Assembly (NCBI GenBank): GCA_001557505.1
Contig: LSAX01000002.1
Coordinates: forward strand, 4,030,001 to 4,094,000
Direction: 5' to 3'
Origin: Reticulascus tulasneorum
Lineage: Eukaryota > Ascomycota > Sordariomycetes > Glomerellales > Reticulascaceae
Length of the DNA: 64,000 nt
This document shows, piece after piece, positions 8,752-20,746 of this stretch (the first letter of the stretch is position 1; each line of letters opens with the position of its first letter). The position numbers were made by a program, and so were the translations under genes. The notes under the pieces were generated by a model, which worked only from the letters and a program-made list of their open reading frames with translations, was not told where the DNA came from and made no database searches.

Positions 8752-10691
8752 TTACTTTTCCGATGACTCATTATCCATGATCGGAAGCGGATTCGGTGCG
8801 ATCTCTTCCAGAGTCTTGTTATCCAACCTCTGGATTATGCCACGCCAGCCAGGAACTCTTACTCCCCTTCTGTGGTCCTCCAACTCTGAGCTATGTGACG
8901 ACAGGACGTCCGAGGTTACATCGGCACCCTGTTCTCCCCGAGCTTCTTCGGCATCCGGTACTTGCGGGACGTGCTGTACATCTGGCAGCAAGAGTGACAA
9001 AGCCGCTGCAAAGAGCATTAGGGGTATGAAGCCAACAAGTCTCAGGCCAAGTGCCTTCTCGCCATTTTTGGTATGTCCAATGATACCCCGGATGATGATG
9101 GCGCCAATCTTTCCCACAGCAGCTGCTATTCCATAGAAGGTACCACGATAGACGGTGGGAAACATTTCTACGGCCATGATGAGTATCACTGTTTTGGGGC
9201 CGACAGTGAAGAAGAAGTGCATAATGCCGAAAAAGACTGTAGTAACACGATGACTTTGGCCAGCGTTATATGTGCTGATAAGAGTTCCTCCAGTAATCGC
9301 AAAGAGTAAGCTTAGGAGGAGAAAGGCCGTCGTCATGATCCACTTCCTGCGAAAGCGGTTGATCATGCAGATGAGCGCAATATTGCCCAACAGAGACCCA
9401 ATCGACACAACTAGCATAGATCGGACGGCGTTATGCTCGAGAACGCGAGAGATGGTTGCGTTCGCATTATCACGATCGGTCCTCCAATTGTTGAGCTCGG
9501 CACAAGTTTCCTCCAAAGATCTCTTCGTGTCCGACGATACTCCAGGCGCCAATGAAAGAGAAGGGTCATGCCACAGAGTGGCCAGGGCGGAAGGGCTTTC
9601 CATGGAAAGGCCATACCAAGCTACGTCCATGATCAACCAGAGGAGGGAGATAACAGCAAGGTCTCTCCCAGCTCTTGTCTTACGGAGGTAGGTCGCAGCA
9701 CATTTGTACCAGGCGATTTGTTTCCTGGCTTTCGAACGCTTAGGCTCGCTCGCTTGGTAGCTGATTTGCTGCGGATATATCTTCAAGGCTTTCTCGATCG
9801 CTTTGTCGATATCTTCTAGAATATCTGCAAAGTACCTTGGAGTTTCGGGGATAGTGAGCCGGAGAACAACGGCAAATGCCGCCGGGACAATTGCAATACC
9901 GGTAACTGTCCTCCAGACTTGGTCGACGACCATCTTCGTATTGTCGTCATCTGGCGTGTCCGGCGAGAGACCATTTCTCGCGCTTGCAATTCGCAATGCC
10001 GCAAAACCTATCAGAGGAGCAAGTAGTCTAGCAACGGCCTGCATGGCAAATACAGATGCCAACATCCTGCCCCTTGACTTGGTAGATGCCCATTCAGCTG
10101 TAATCACTGCTGTTAATGGGTACTAAAAGGAGGAGTTAGTATATCCTCGTGAGAGGACAAGTCATGGCTACTTACCTCCGCTCCTATTCCAATTCCTAGA
10201 ACAAATCGCCACCAAGTGATCCATGCGTAGAAACTCATAGAGTGGCGATAAGAGCCATCCGGGTTGTTCACCATAAATCCTTCTGAGGACTGCATTACAC
10301 CCAATGTGGCAACTATTAGAATGGCCAGCTCAAATCCGTACAGCTTCTTTCGTCCCCAGAGGTCGGCAAAATGGCCGGCTAGGAGCATTCCTACCGCTGT
10401 GCCAACAAGCGTGACCTCGTCGATAACCAGTCCTGCATCCGAGTTGAGCCTTCCACAAGGTGGGTAAACATAGTACCAGGCAGGCTTGATGACATTGGTT
10501 GCAAAGAGACTGTACGATGAAGCTAAGAAGCCTGAAAAGGCCACGAAAAACACCCTCTTATTGAACCCCCCACTGTCGATAATCTTTACGAGGCGTCTCG
10601 TTCTCTGTGGTCCGGGCTCCAGGTACTGGGCATGGTTGCCAGGGTCTTCTAAGAATGGCCAGAAGCTTCTCCAGATAGCAGAACTCGGCAT
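8752..10691 (-). CDS. MFS transporter of the phosphate:H+ symporter family, divergent TM1
   Basis: Two exons (10691-10176 and 10122-8752) around a 53-nt intron give 628 aa. The start is the ATG at 10691; the frame upstream of it has only a TTG. Family markers include GRKKLYGFELAI after TM2, GIGIGAEYPLTAVITAEW in TM4 (the GGEYPLSA-type signature) and IMDVAWYGLSMES in TM7, which keeps the TM7 aspartate. TM1 is odd. Where PHO84-type proteins have D-A-Y-D, this protein has S-S-Y-S, so both acidic residues are missing. One of them couples protons in characterised phosphate importers. The long loop between TM6 and TM7 is normal. It sits in the plasma membrane; transport of phosphate itself is uncertain because of the TM1 change. 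Confidence 0.88.
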
Positions 10692-11382
10692 CTCGACTGA
10701 AATGTTCAGATCAGGTAGTAAGCTCTTCAAGCAGGATTAAAAAGCGCTGACTGGATGTAGATGAAGGCATGTATGTTACCTGTAGATGGGAGATAATACC
10801 GTATTATACTTCTTGTCGCAGACAAGGCTCTGAGTACCGTGCTTGAATTCAGCTCCAAGCCACAATTGCTGTGCAGGTCGTTGTCAATGCGCTATTTTAT
10901 CTTGACTGCAGCCACAACCACGTCTCGGCGCTCAAATAGCCTACGCGGTATGATCCCATTCGCTCTATATAAATTTAGCACGGCCATTTCGTTGCCGGCG
11001 TTTAGGCAACATGCCGAAGTCGAAAAACTAGGTGAAATACAGATTATATGCCCACCTCATTGCACGGTCTCGCCAATTGCCTTGGTTGCCTTGCATACAT
11101 TGTGTCACGGTTGCCACCCGCCTAGCATAGAGCCTCGTCGGGAATGATATCGGAGGCCAACCATTGGACGCCGAGGCAGTCTGGGCTCCGGCCAGGGTAG
11201 TTCAAATGGAATTTAAGCACCCAGAGGGAGCCTCTCACACCACGGACCACCCCAAGCCTTCCTGTCTTTTACTTCTCGGTTTCTCTCCACCGAGTGCTTA
11301 TTTCTCATTCGAGTTGCCCGCCGATGCAACCCCCTCCATCGCTTACGCTCCCCGCTGAGAGCGTACTGGGGCCGATTTGAGC
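10692..11382. other. Divergent intergenic region
   Basis: This region lies between the MFS gene (minus) and the SesA/HeLo-like gene (plus). A TATATAAAT string occurs at 10966-10974, but it is about 400 bp from the plus-strand ATG. No gene is visible. Confidence 0.4.
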
Positions 11383-13158
11383 ATGTCCGCTCTTGGAGTG
11401 GGCGAAATCTTAGCAATATCGTCTATAATATTCCAAGTGATAACGTCTGTGCAAAGAGTCGTCGGCTATTTTGATTCGATTCAGAATGCTCCGAAGCAGC
11501 TACGGGCATTCTATAACTCAATAAATCGACTTGACCGAAATTTCAAAGACCTTGGAAGAGCGGCGAATGACACTGGATCTATTATTACTGGCGTAGACCG
11601 CGAAGAAATCACTACAACTTTGAAAGAATACGTAAGGCAGTTCAGTGATTGTGAGATCACGCTCAGGCAAACGCTTGGGGCCGTCATATGGCCTATCCAC
11701 AAAGAGACACAGGTGGAAGAGTCCAGGAAAGAAATTGACCGGATTTACTTGGAAATAGTCCAACCAGCATGGGCACAGCTCATCAGGTAAGCCGGTACAA
11801 GTTACCTGAGGTTCATCACTTCGCAGTTTTACTGAACTACAAAACAGCAAGAAATTAACAGAACTCGGCCGAAATGGACTGCCCCTTCTTCCTGCCCCAC
11901 AAACGGGAACACATAGCAATCGAATTTCTTTGAGTGAAATGGGGTGTGTGGTTGTGCATAGAGATCAAACTTCGATTGCGGGTTCCACGATAATCGCTAC
12001 AGGAGTACCAGTACCGGAAAAGAAACTGCGGGAGGTCGAAGAGAGTACAAGGAGATATCGAACGATTTGCGGCCTGCCAATGGATGACTTACCAGATATT
12101 GCTATTACTGTGGATTGGCCTCCGGCGTTTGACCACCTCCCAACGACGTTGTACGCGCCATCCAAACCCTCATTGAGTCGCATATGATAGACTAATCAAC
12201 GCTTTGACAGAGTTTTAAATTCACCTATCGTTCCAATGGAATACAGAACATTGAAGTTGGTGAAGGTACAGATTATGTCTCGAAATGAAAGGTCTCGTAT
12301 TCTTCACTATCTCAATGAGGATGAGTCGGTGAGAGTGAAGCACGTAGGCATGTGGACTGGGTTTCATGTTGTTGATTATTGCACACTACTAACACGTCGA
12401 TAGTGCCTCTTGAATCCATTCCCTGGACCGAAGACAAAAGCTCGCGCGAAGTAACATTCCTCGAAACGCACTTTGTTACCGTCATTGACCACGGCATGCA
12501 TCATCTATATCCTGTACTGAATCCAAAGTATATCTTTGGCCGCGGAGCTTTGCGAAGACAGTTTCAGTCCGTTTCTCGTGAACGAAGACTTCTCAAAGAG
12601 TTCTACGCAATCAAAATATCATCGAATGCCATCCCAATCACCTTGTGCGAAGTTATCCGGTTCTGGGGCAAAGATGAGCCAAGACAGCTGCCGACTGTGA
12701 CAATGACGTTTCTCGCTAGCAGCATTGGGGATCGCAAATCACATAAGGAGTGGGACATCACAGATTTCTCGCGGGAGCTAAGATTTGTGTATCCAATACT
12801 GAGGGGCTTGACGAAGCCTCAAGGGTCAAAAACATTGAAGTTACAGTCGTTGCGATCGTCCTTTCCAGCGGGGACTATCCATATCGAGTTCCACAGCATG
12901 GGGGGTGAGCTTCCTATTATGAGATGCTGTCAGAGGTCGTGTGCGCTAAGTGTTTTCTCAGATGCTCAAGAGTTCAAAACCTGTTTCGAAAATGTCTACC
13001 CGAGGTATCAAAATACAGGGCCACCTCAAATAGATTGGACGCCGCCGAACTCGATGTCCTCGTCGACTCGTAACTCGGCAACTACTAGCTCGGATCTTCA
13101 AAGGATGAGCAGCGTCTCAAGCCCACCGACTGATTATAGCGACACCTGGGATATGTAG
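11383..13158 (+). CDS. Protein with SesA/HeLo-like helical N-terminal domain, about 515 aa
   Basis: The likely exons are 11383-11786, 11848-12150, 12211-12296 and 12404-13158. The first two introns are clean. The third junction is less sure: the acceptor after CTAACACGTCGATAG is good, but the only phase-compatible donor is a weak GTATTC at 12297. Residues 1-130 form a helical segment (SALGVGEILAISSIIFQVIT and onward, containing QRVVGYFDSIQNAPKQLRAF). It resembles the fungal N-terminal domains found in front of NACHT/NB-ARC receptors. No nucleotide-binding domain follows. The C-terminal 250 residues are unrecognised and end in a Ser/Thr-rich tail. In relatives this domain type acts as a death or regulatory effector. 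Whether this stand-alone version does so is inference. Confidence 0.65.
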
Positions 13159-14206
13159 CTCTCCGACAAGCGAGAGACTTGTGGCAATAGAAAAGTATGT
13201 ACATATATATATAGGTATTTATCGTTCACAGTGAACGTCCGCCTGGATCGGAGTACCACAGAGTCCCATCGATACTGCCTAAGCCAATCCAACCGCATTC
13301 CTTCTTCGACATGTCACAATGAAATTAAATAGTAGCATTGAATGGGTAGGTGTCTACATCAATCGGCTCTCGCATGATGTCATAGCTGTCAAGGACACTG
13401 GCTTGTGGCCAACTGGTAGAGGTCCTGTGATGGAAGCCGGTGGTTAGTAAGCCGACTGCCGAGTTTGACGCCCTCAAAACATTGCAATCAAGCTTTGGTG
13501 ATTGGCCCTATCACGATCCCAACAAAACTGAGAGAAGATAGCGTACATGCAAGCTAATCGACAGTTCAGCCATTGCCGGTGCGATGTCAGAGGATCGGGC
13601 TCATCAATTCACAGCCGCACCGCCGATATCCGGTGTGGCTCATACGTCACACCGGCTGTCGGGAGACGTGATAGTGGGGCTGGTGGGGATCGCGAGATAA
13701 TGGTTCGGGCACCCTAACCTAATCTACGAAGTCGCCTCTAAGACACTCCCTAGACTAGGTGGGCCGCTTGCGGCTTGCGAGCCGCCCGGTCGGTTTTAAA
13801 GATGGTTAACAGTGAGCTTTACTGATTAATTACCCCATAATCAAGATCGTGAACTGCGGAGCAAGAGTTGGGATTCCAAGACGCTGGCACCGATAAATGG
13901 AATGTGCAGTAAATGATGACCATTCCAGTGCCGGCAAAACTTCTTTGCGCCAAGACTTCTTTCTGGAATGTAAGTCATGGAGGTCAGCTTTCTGGGAAAT
14001 CCATGATTGCGCCGAGGCGGCTGGCGGTGCGGCTTGCTGGCGACATCCGACTTCAGTCATCCATATAACCTCGTGAACGCCCACACCCGGATCAGGCGCC
14101 TCATAGTCTTAGATTTGCGCCACCATTACTCTTTGCTTCCAAGATACCAAGAACGTTTATTGAGAGATTCTAAAGAAAAGAAGTCCTTGGATAAGATACC
14201 ACGACC
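13159..14206. other. Intergenic, no gene seen
   Basis: This is about 1 kb upstream of the sulfate permease gene. There are only short frames, and no domain, tRNA or strong repeat. I looked for the CDEI-like and GATA elements typical of sulfur regulation but did not find a convincing cluster. Confidence 0.4.
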
Positions 14207-16751
14207 ATGGCAGCAAGCAAAGTGGGAGCTACCCTTGCCAAGGTTCTCGGGATTGACCTCGACGCTGGCACACGATACCAGCCAAAGGACCTGCATAAGC
14301 GAGCTACAAGAGCAATCGCGCCATACGAACCGTTCTTTGAAGAAGATCCCACAGTGAGGGAGTGGCTCAAAGACCAGATACCGACAAAACAAGGAGCCGT
14401 CAAATACGCCAAGAGTGTCTTCCCTTTCACGAAGTGGATTGGATCATATAACGTAAGGTGGTTAGTCGGCGATGCTATTGCAGGTGAGTTAGACCAGCCA
14501 ATGGTGTGTTTCTAAAGATATCACAGCTAACGATGTGTCAAGGTGTTACCCTTGGTCTCGTGGTGGTCCCACAAGCCATGGCGTATGCACTCCTCGCTCA
14601 ACTGAGTCCTGAATACGGACTGTATACGTCATTCACTGGAGCAGCATTGTATTGGCTATTTGGAACATCGAAAGACATAGCAATTGGCGTAAGCAGCACC
14701 ACCCAGTGATGTGACCACAATGACGTTGGTTCTAACATGCCCTCTAGGCGACTGCAGTCGTGTCATTACTCGTAGGCAAGGTCAGCTCCAAGGTACTTGA
14801 TGAGCACCCCGGAGAGTTTTCACGAGAGGAGGTTTCCAAGTGCCTCGCATTCTTAGCAGGAGCTGTGCTGCTTGTCTTTGGTCTTCTGAGACTAGATTGG
14901 ATTGTTGAATTCATCCCCCACGTGTCCATCTCTGCCTTTGTCACCGCTGCTGCAATCACCATCACTCTCAGCCAAACACCAGCGCTTCTAGGCATCGATG
15001 GAGTCAACTCGAAAGGCGCCGCATACCAAGTCTGCATCGACACATTCAAGGGATTGCCTAGAGTGAAACTGGATGCTGCGGTTGGACTCACGGCTCTGGC
15101 TCTCCTCTCACTGACCAAGTGGTATTGTGATCGAATGTGCGTCAGGCAACCTCAGCGAGCACGGATGTGGAGCATGATATGTTCCCTTAGGATGACATTC
15201 ACCATCCTACTGTACACATTGATTAGCTTTTCGGTAAATCGGACTCTACAGACAGGAGAGCTGAAGTTCCGCATCACGGGTCAACTTCCCACCGGCTTCA
15301 CACATGCCGGTCCACCATCACTAAAGCCGAAGTTAATTACGGCATTGCTACCTGATCTTCCGGCAACTGTTATCATCCTAGTCATTGAACACATTGCCAT
15401 CGGAAAGTCATTCGGCCGCATCAACAACTATACCGTCGTCCCGTCCCAGGAACTGATTGCCATCGGCTGCACAAACCTCTTCGGCCCATTCTTGGGTGCA
15501 TACTCTTCAACAGGGTCTTTCGGCGGTACGGCTATCCTGTCCAAAGCCGGCGTCCGCACACCGATGGCGGGCATATTCAACGGCATCATCCTCCTTCTGG
15601 CTTTATATGCTCTCACATCAGTGCTTTACTATATTCCTATGGCCAGCTTGGCCGCATTGATCATACACGCGGTCATCAACCTCGTCACCTCCCCTGACCA
15701 TGTGTTCAAATCGTGGCTTATGTCGCCACCAGACGTGTTCATCTACTTCATTGGCGTCTTTGTCTCAATCTTCACCAGTCTCGAGAATGGTATCTACTCC
15801 ACGGTCGCCCTATCTGCTGCTGTTCTTTTGTTCCGATTAGCAAGGGCAAAAGGGCGACAGCTTGGTCGGGTTCACGTCCATAGATGCCCAGAGAACAAGG
15901 GATACAGCGATAGCGAGCTTCATTCTATCGGCAGCTCTGACACGATTTCTCAAACTCGATCTGAGTTAGCCTCGCGGGATGTCTTCCTACCGCTGGATCG
16001 ACAGGACGGCACAAATCCAGACATCAAGGTTGAAACTCTTCATCCTGGTGTTTTCGTTTACCGTTTTAGTGAAGGCTTCAACTATTTGAACCAAGCCCAA
16101 TATGTGGATACATTAATCGAGTACGTAACAAGCAAAACTCGGCAGACATCCATCATGGAATATGAACATCCAGGAGATCGTCCCTGGAACGAGCCTTGGC
16201 CTACCAATGAAGCGAAGGATCAGGAACGCTTGGCATGCGAGAAGCCCATTCTCCGCGCCGTAATACTCGATTTCTCAGCTGTCAATAACATAGATTCAGG
16301 AGCAGTTGAGGGCCTGATAGATCTCCGGAACCAGGTTGATCGATGGGCCGCACCGGAGCCAGTCGAATGGCATTTCGCCTGCGTCCGCAATCGATGGACT
16401 CGGCGTGCACTAGCAGCGGCTGGTTTCGGATATCCCACAACCCAACAACTTGTGCAGACAGACAAATGGGAACATCTTTTCAGTCTAGCAGAGCTAGCAA
16501 ATAGAAGATTTAGCTTGGACCCGGGTATGACAAAACTAAAGCCCGTCGCGACGAAGGGGCCGAAAGTTGACGGACTAGCTACCATGGAGGATGGGAAAGT
16601 CGACATTCTCCTGGACACGCAGCATACCCTTGGCTCATTGGATGGAGTTAATCGGCCTTTCTTCCACGTTGACCTAGCTGCGGCGGTGGAAAATGCGACC
16701 AGCAGTGCGATGAGGAAAGATAATAATAATGGGCTACTTGATAGCGTTTAA
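14207..16751 (+). CDS. SulP-family sulfate permease with STAS domain, 808 aa
   Basis: Three exons (14207-14483, 14543-14688, 14748-16751) have exact phases; the ATG sits in GACCATGG. The N-terminal part has the SulP signature around GVTLGLVVVPQAMAYALLAQ (residues 92-112) and SPEYGLYTSFTGAALYWLFG. About ten or more membrane segments follow, with GSFGGTAILSKAGVRTPMAG in the middle. The C-terminal STAS domain contains AVILDFSAVNNIDSGAVEGL, with the usual conserved Asp and Ser. The length matches fungal sulfate permeases such as Neurospora CYS-14. It should import sulfate at the plasma membrane. The adjacent genes give no obvious sulfur pathway link. Confidence 0.95.
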
Positions 16752-18835
16752 TGGTGGTGATGGTCAACTTGGAGGATTTTTATTGCTTATTTGAAGCTTG
16801 CTTTAGAATATAATGTCTACAAGACTAGACTGGATGGCGTTCGGGGTACCTTATAGAATGAGAAGGGTAGAGGCGGTCCCCAGGACATGACAGCGTCGAA
16901 TGGTCCGGGTTCCAGTTTGCATTAGAGCATACATATGATAAATTTAGATAGCCCTCCCCGGGAAGTCCAATGCATGCTTCATCATGTTCTAGAAAGCATT
17001 ATCACAGACTTGAACGAAAAGCAGCGCAAGCAATCGAGTGAGGCTAACTTGAGTGAAGCTGGGCTCGGGGGACATTGCCACGAGTGCTGGATCAATGGCA
17101 ACTCCGCAGAGATACTAACATCGCTGCAGCACGGTGGTAGCTGTGATATGAACCAACTCTAATTCAGTTTGACAGAAGTCAAAGGCTTACGAGATTCGAC
17201 CGCCTACAAGCCGATGCTATCTACGTTATTAGTTAGCATAGTATGGAAGGCTAGCGTTGGGGCTTGGACTCGGACTCGGGTTCGGACTCCGGTTCGGGTT
17301 CGGATTCTGTCCGACTCCCACGTAGTAGCCACCATGGCGAGGCCCCGGCAGCCCTTGTTAGCTTTGCGTGACATGTACATATGAGATCCTCCTCCTGGCA
17401 GCGCGGCTATTGCCTTCCAAGCTAATACGAAAGCGTTTAAAGCATATGTGCACTAGTTGGGGCCAGACCTAGTCTTTCTCGTAGGTTCTTGCTCTGCAGA
17501 TTAGTAAGTGCGAACCGCATGATCGGTAAAGCAATGCAGTAACCCCGGATTCTTCCCCTCACAAACCCCTCAACTCATCTGGGGTTGCAGCCTTGGTATT
17601 AAATATTTCGGGGTATTGGGACACCTTATACAGTGTTCAGTAGCCTAAGCCTACAAGGGCTTACGTTCCCTAAAGTGTACAAGAATCATGGCTGTCATTC
17701 GCCCATTTGATGGACTCCGCTGACCAAATATATGCGTTGTTGATTGTAGCTTTCGTAATTCAACCCGAGTGCCTCGGTGATTGCTATAACGAATCAAGTG
17801 GATAGGTTTCTGTGGCCCCTTGTAGCTCCCTAGTATAAGACCAATATGGAATGACAAGCAGATTTTAGTTGCCGCATGATGGCTTCTGCTCGTCGCACTA
17901 CATCAGGCTGTGAGTTTGATACCAAGGCAAATTAAGGAGGCTACTGGACCTCAGGTGCGGCGGCAGCTTTAGATGGATAGCGACGGCGATATCACTGACC
18001 TTGACCTTTCTCCGTTTGCAGATCCCACAACCTGTTCGGACTTTGGGTGTATCGTCGACGAGCTGCCAGTGCATGGGGATTACTCATGGCAACTACCCCG
18101 CAAGCGCCACCCGTGGATGATGTAAGCACGTATCGAGACAGACGTTCCCCATCCGTTAAAAGTGCGGCTATTTGTACGAGGGCGAAGGATGCAGTCAAGA
18201 GCTGTGGTCGTTGTACGCGGTTATTTTTGAGATGAAGTTAGCCTCAGATTCAGACGCGTTGGGGATGGGCGAGTTTCAAATGTGGAGCTGGATCCACAGC
18301 CTTAAGGTAAGGGTAGGTAAAGTATCTAACTTACCTAGGTAGTAAGCTCCAAGCTTGACAGCGCCGCGCGGGCAGCCCAATGCGTAAATAACCCTGCACC
18401 TCTCCTTCAGGGTCAGAATAAGTCCAGGGCCAGCTCATTGCCAAAGTCTTGTAGCTTGCCATTGCTACGCAGTATACTGGTTCAAGACGCCTCAGATCAT
18501 CAAAATTTATGGCAGGGATGTCCTCGATAGCCAATCCAGAATACAATTGGAGGTTCTCGGAGTTGACGCCCCCTCCAAATATGGCGAAATCGTCTCGGCA
18601 TTTTCCTGGCGCCTCAAAATGCAAGCTTCCCCCTCTAAACCACCGTTTTTCTTCCTCTCACTGTGGCGCAGCGACATAAAATTGCGAATAGCTGTCGTAC
18701 TCACTACATCACCCACAGATGAGCTCCAGGACCGGCCCATTGTTTTGACACTCTTTGCGACCTCCCTGTCGGCACGCCTTCGGACAGCACAGCATCGATC
18801 GATTATCTGTGAGCCCACCAAGTCGTGATACGCAT
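16752..18835. other. Intergenic, no supportable gene
   Basis: About 2.1 kb lies between two same-strand genes. It holds a short hexamer array (17265-17306) and several short frames that start at non-ATG codons. A minus-strand frame at 18331-18624 is open for 97 codons but begins at TTG and has no domain. Confidence 0.4.
17265..17306. repeat. Imperfect 6-bp tandem repeat, seven units
   Basis: Seven hexamers of the form CGGACT/CGGGTT/CGGATT (first unit TGGACT, fifth CCGGTT) run without a gap. Most units differ by one or two bases. It lies in intergenic DNA. Confidence 0.8.
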
Positions 18836-20746
18836 ATGTCTGCCCCTCACGATACCTCTGATCACCAGGCGACGTGGCTCTGTCATCGCTTTTCCGTGGA
18901 AATCCCCTCCAACGCGAGACCATCGGAGCCAACAGAGCCTGGTCCAAGAGGCAAAGTAAAGCTCTCCCGTACGAGCACGCACAAAGTTCGAACAGGCTGC
19001 ATTACCTGCAAAAAGCGGCACATCAAGTGCGACGAGACCAAACCTCACTGTCTGAATTGCGTCGAGACCCAGAGACAATGCGAAGGATGGAAGAAACCTA
19101 CCAGTCCTGTCCGGCCGGAGCGGGATTCGCGACAGCTTCCCTCGGTTGCACCTCCACGGACGCAACTGCAGCTTGATCAAGACTCGTTGGATTTCCCGGA
19201 CGCTCGAGGGGTGCTCTACTTCCAGGAATTCGTGGGCCTAGTACGAGGATCCTGGATCGCCGGGACATCCAACCGTGACTTTTGGGGTGTGGTCATGCCT
19301 CAGCTTGCCCGGACGAACACAACGGTCCGTCATGCGGCAATGGCCATCGGCGCACTGAGCATGCGGCACCGCGAGTCAGGCTACAAGTCTCTTCGAGCAA
19401 CTCCCGGGCCTGCTCCCCCGGCGGTCGACAAAGACTCGCATTCCGTCCACGCCCTGGCTTACTACAGCCGTTCTCTTAGATTGCATAGCCAACGAGCCTC
19501 TCTGCAAGACGCGGTATTTCTTTCTGTTCTGTTGCTGTTCTTCGAAGCGCTTCGGGGCAACAGAAGCGCTGCCTTGGATCATGTCAATCACGGATTGGCT
19601 CTGCTGCTCGCCCTCATGACCGACGGAGATGTAAATCGCCGCATGACCAGCATCGCGCCAAACCCGAAGCCTCTTTGGAGAGAAGTGGCAGCCGTCTTCG
19701 CCAATCTGGGGCAACAAGCCCGCACGGTTCTTCAGGGCAGACTTGGCTGCTCCTCACCCCTTCCAAATTTTGCGAAAGGACTGAGAGCCAAGAGGGAGAC
19801 GATGGAGTCGTTTATTGTCCTCCTGAGCCAGCTGACACCAGCATCCTCGGAATCCGATTGCATTCCGTCCGTCTTTCACGACCTCGACGAGTTCGAGATG
19901 TGTTTAATCACCATTCGACGCAAACAAGCTGCAATAGGTCCGATTTTAGTGGAACTCATACAGGCCTCGGGGGTATATGAGTCTACTGACGAAGAAGTCG
20001 TTAACCAGTTTTATCTCGACATTCTCGGAAACTCTCGTGTTACGGATTTTTGGGACAGCTCACGAAAAGAGATGCAGATGCTAGGTGCTGCATTTTTGCC
20101 CCTCTTCAACGAAATCATGCATTCCGACGCCGATTCACCAGCGTATCTAAGGGCTATCCATCTCCGGCTCCAATACCTGGGTATTTATGTGTTCGAAGAC
20201 ACTTCGCGATACCTCAATATCGAGTCTATGCACGCGCTGACACCTTATTTCCGTGAGTTTGTGTCCCTGGCGCGGATTGCTGTGCGTGCAATGAAGCGCG
20301 AGATGGATAATCCGGCCCACCACCTGTCTTTGCAGTCTAAGCTAGTGTGGCAATTAATGCTCGTGGCATTTTTCTGCAGGGATCCGATAGAGCGGGATGA
20401 AGCCATATGGATTCTGAGAGACTACCCGGGTCAGGACGGGTTGTTGAACACACAGTCTGTCTATGTCTTGGCGCTGAAAACCCGAGTTGTAGAGCGGGAC
20501 AATGCGGTCGAGGGTACGCCTGCAGAGCAGTGGAGGCGTTTGTGGCGTCGAGAATACGTGTTCGAAGATAGTGGCGACCGAATCCTGTTCCGTTTCCTTG
20601 CAAAGGACCCGGAAAACGGAACGTGGGAGCTGGTGGAGGAAACGGCCAAGATTCGGGGAGAGTCTGAAGATGTGCAGTGGAAACGGCAGCCCCTTACAGC
20701 ATCTGGCAAGCTGCTTATTGGCGAGTTGGCCTCGTCTTTGAGCTGA
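18836..20746 (+). CDS. Zn2Cys6 fungal transcription factor, 636 aa
   Basis: Single exon. I chose the ATG at 18836; the longer frame starts at a TTG. The zinc cluster has cysteines at residues 55, 58, 65, 72, 75 and 82 (C-x2-C-x6-C-x6-C-x2-C-x6-C, within GCITCKKRHIKC and HCLNCVETQRQC). A proline-rich linker follows, and then a helical region (about residues 120-560) of the fungal-specific Transcription_factor_2 type, with GVLYFQEFVGLVRGSWI near its start. It is a nuclear DNA-binding regulator. Its 3' end converges on the ABC transporter gene with about 330 bp between. Linked regulator-transporter pairs are common in fungi, but regulation of that transporter is only a suggestion. Confidence 0.92.
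   Translation: MSAPHDTSDHQATWLCHRFSVEIPSNARPSEPTEPGPRGKVKLSRTSTHKVRTGCITCKKRHIKCDETKPHCLNCVETQRQCEGWKKPTSPVRPERDSRQLPSVAPPRTQLQLDQDSLDFPDARGVLYFQEFVGLVRGSWIAGTSNRDFWGVVMPQLARTNTTVRHAAMAIGALSMRHRESGYKSLRATPGPAPPAVDKDSHSVHALAYYSRSLRLHSQRASLQDAVFLSVLLLFFEALRGNRSAALDHVNHGLALLLALMTDGDVNRRMTSIAPNPKPLWREVAAVFANLGQQARTVLQGRLGCSSPLPNFAKGLRAKRETMESFIVLLSQLTPASSESDCIPSVFHDLDEFEMCLITIRRKQAAIGPILVELIQASGVYESTDEEVVNQFYLDILGNSRVTDFWDSSRKEMQMLGAAFLPLFNEIMHSDADSPAYLRAIHLRLQYLGIYVFEDTSRYLNIESMHALTPYFREFVSLARIAVRAMKREMDNPAHHLSLQSKLVWQLMLVAFFCRDPIERDEAIWILRDYPGQDGLLNTQSVYVLALKTRVVERDNAVEGTPAEQWRRLWRREYVFEDSGDRILFRFLAKDPENGTWELVEETAKIRGESEDVQWKRQPLTASGKLLIGELASSLS

Noticed and set aside
18331..18624. 97-codon minus-strand frame
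   Set aside because: Begins at TTG, has no domain or signal peptide, and no splice partner was found.
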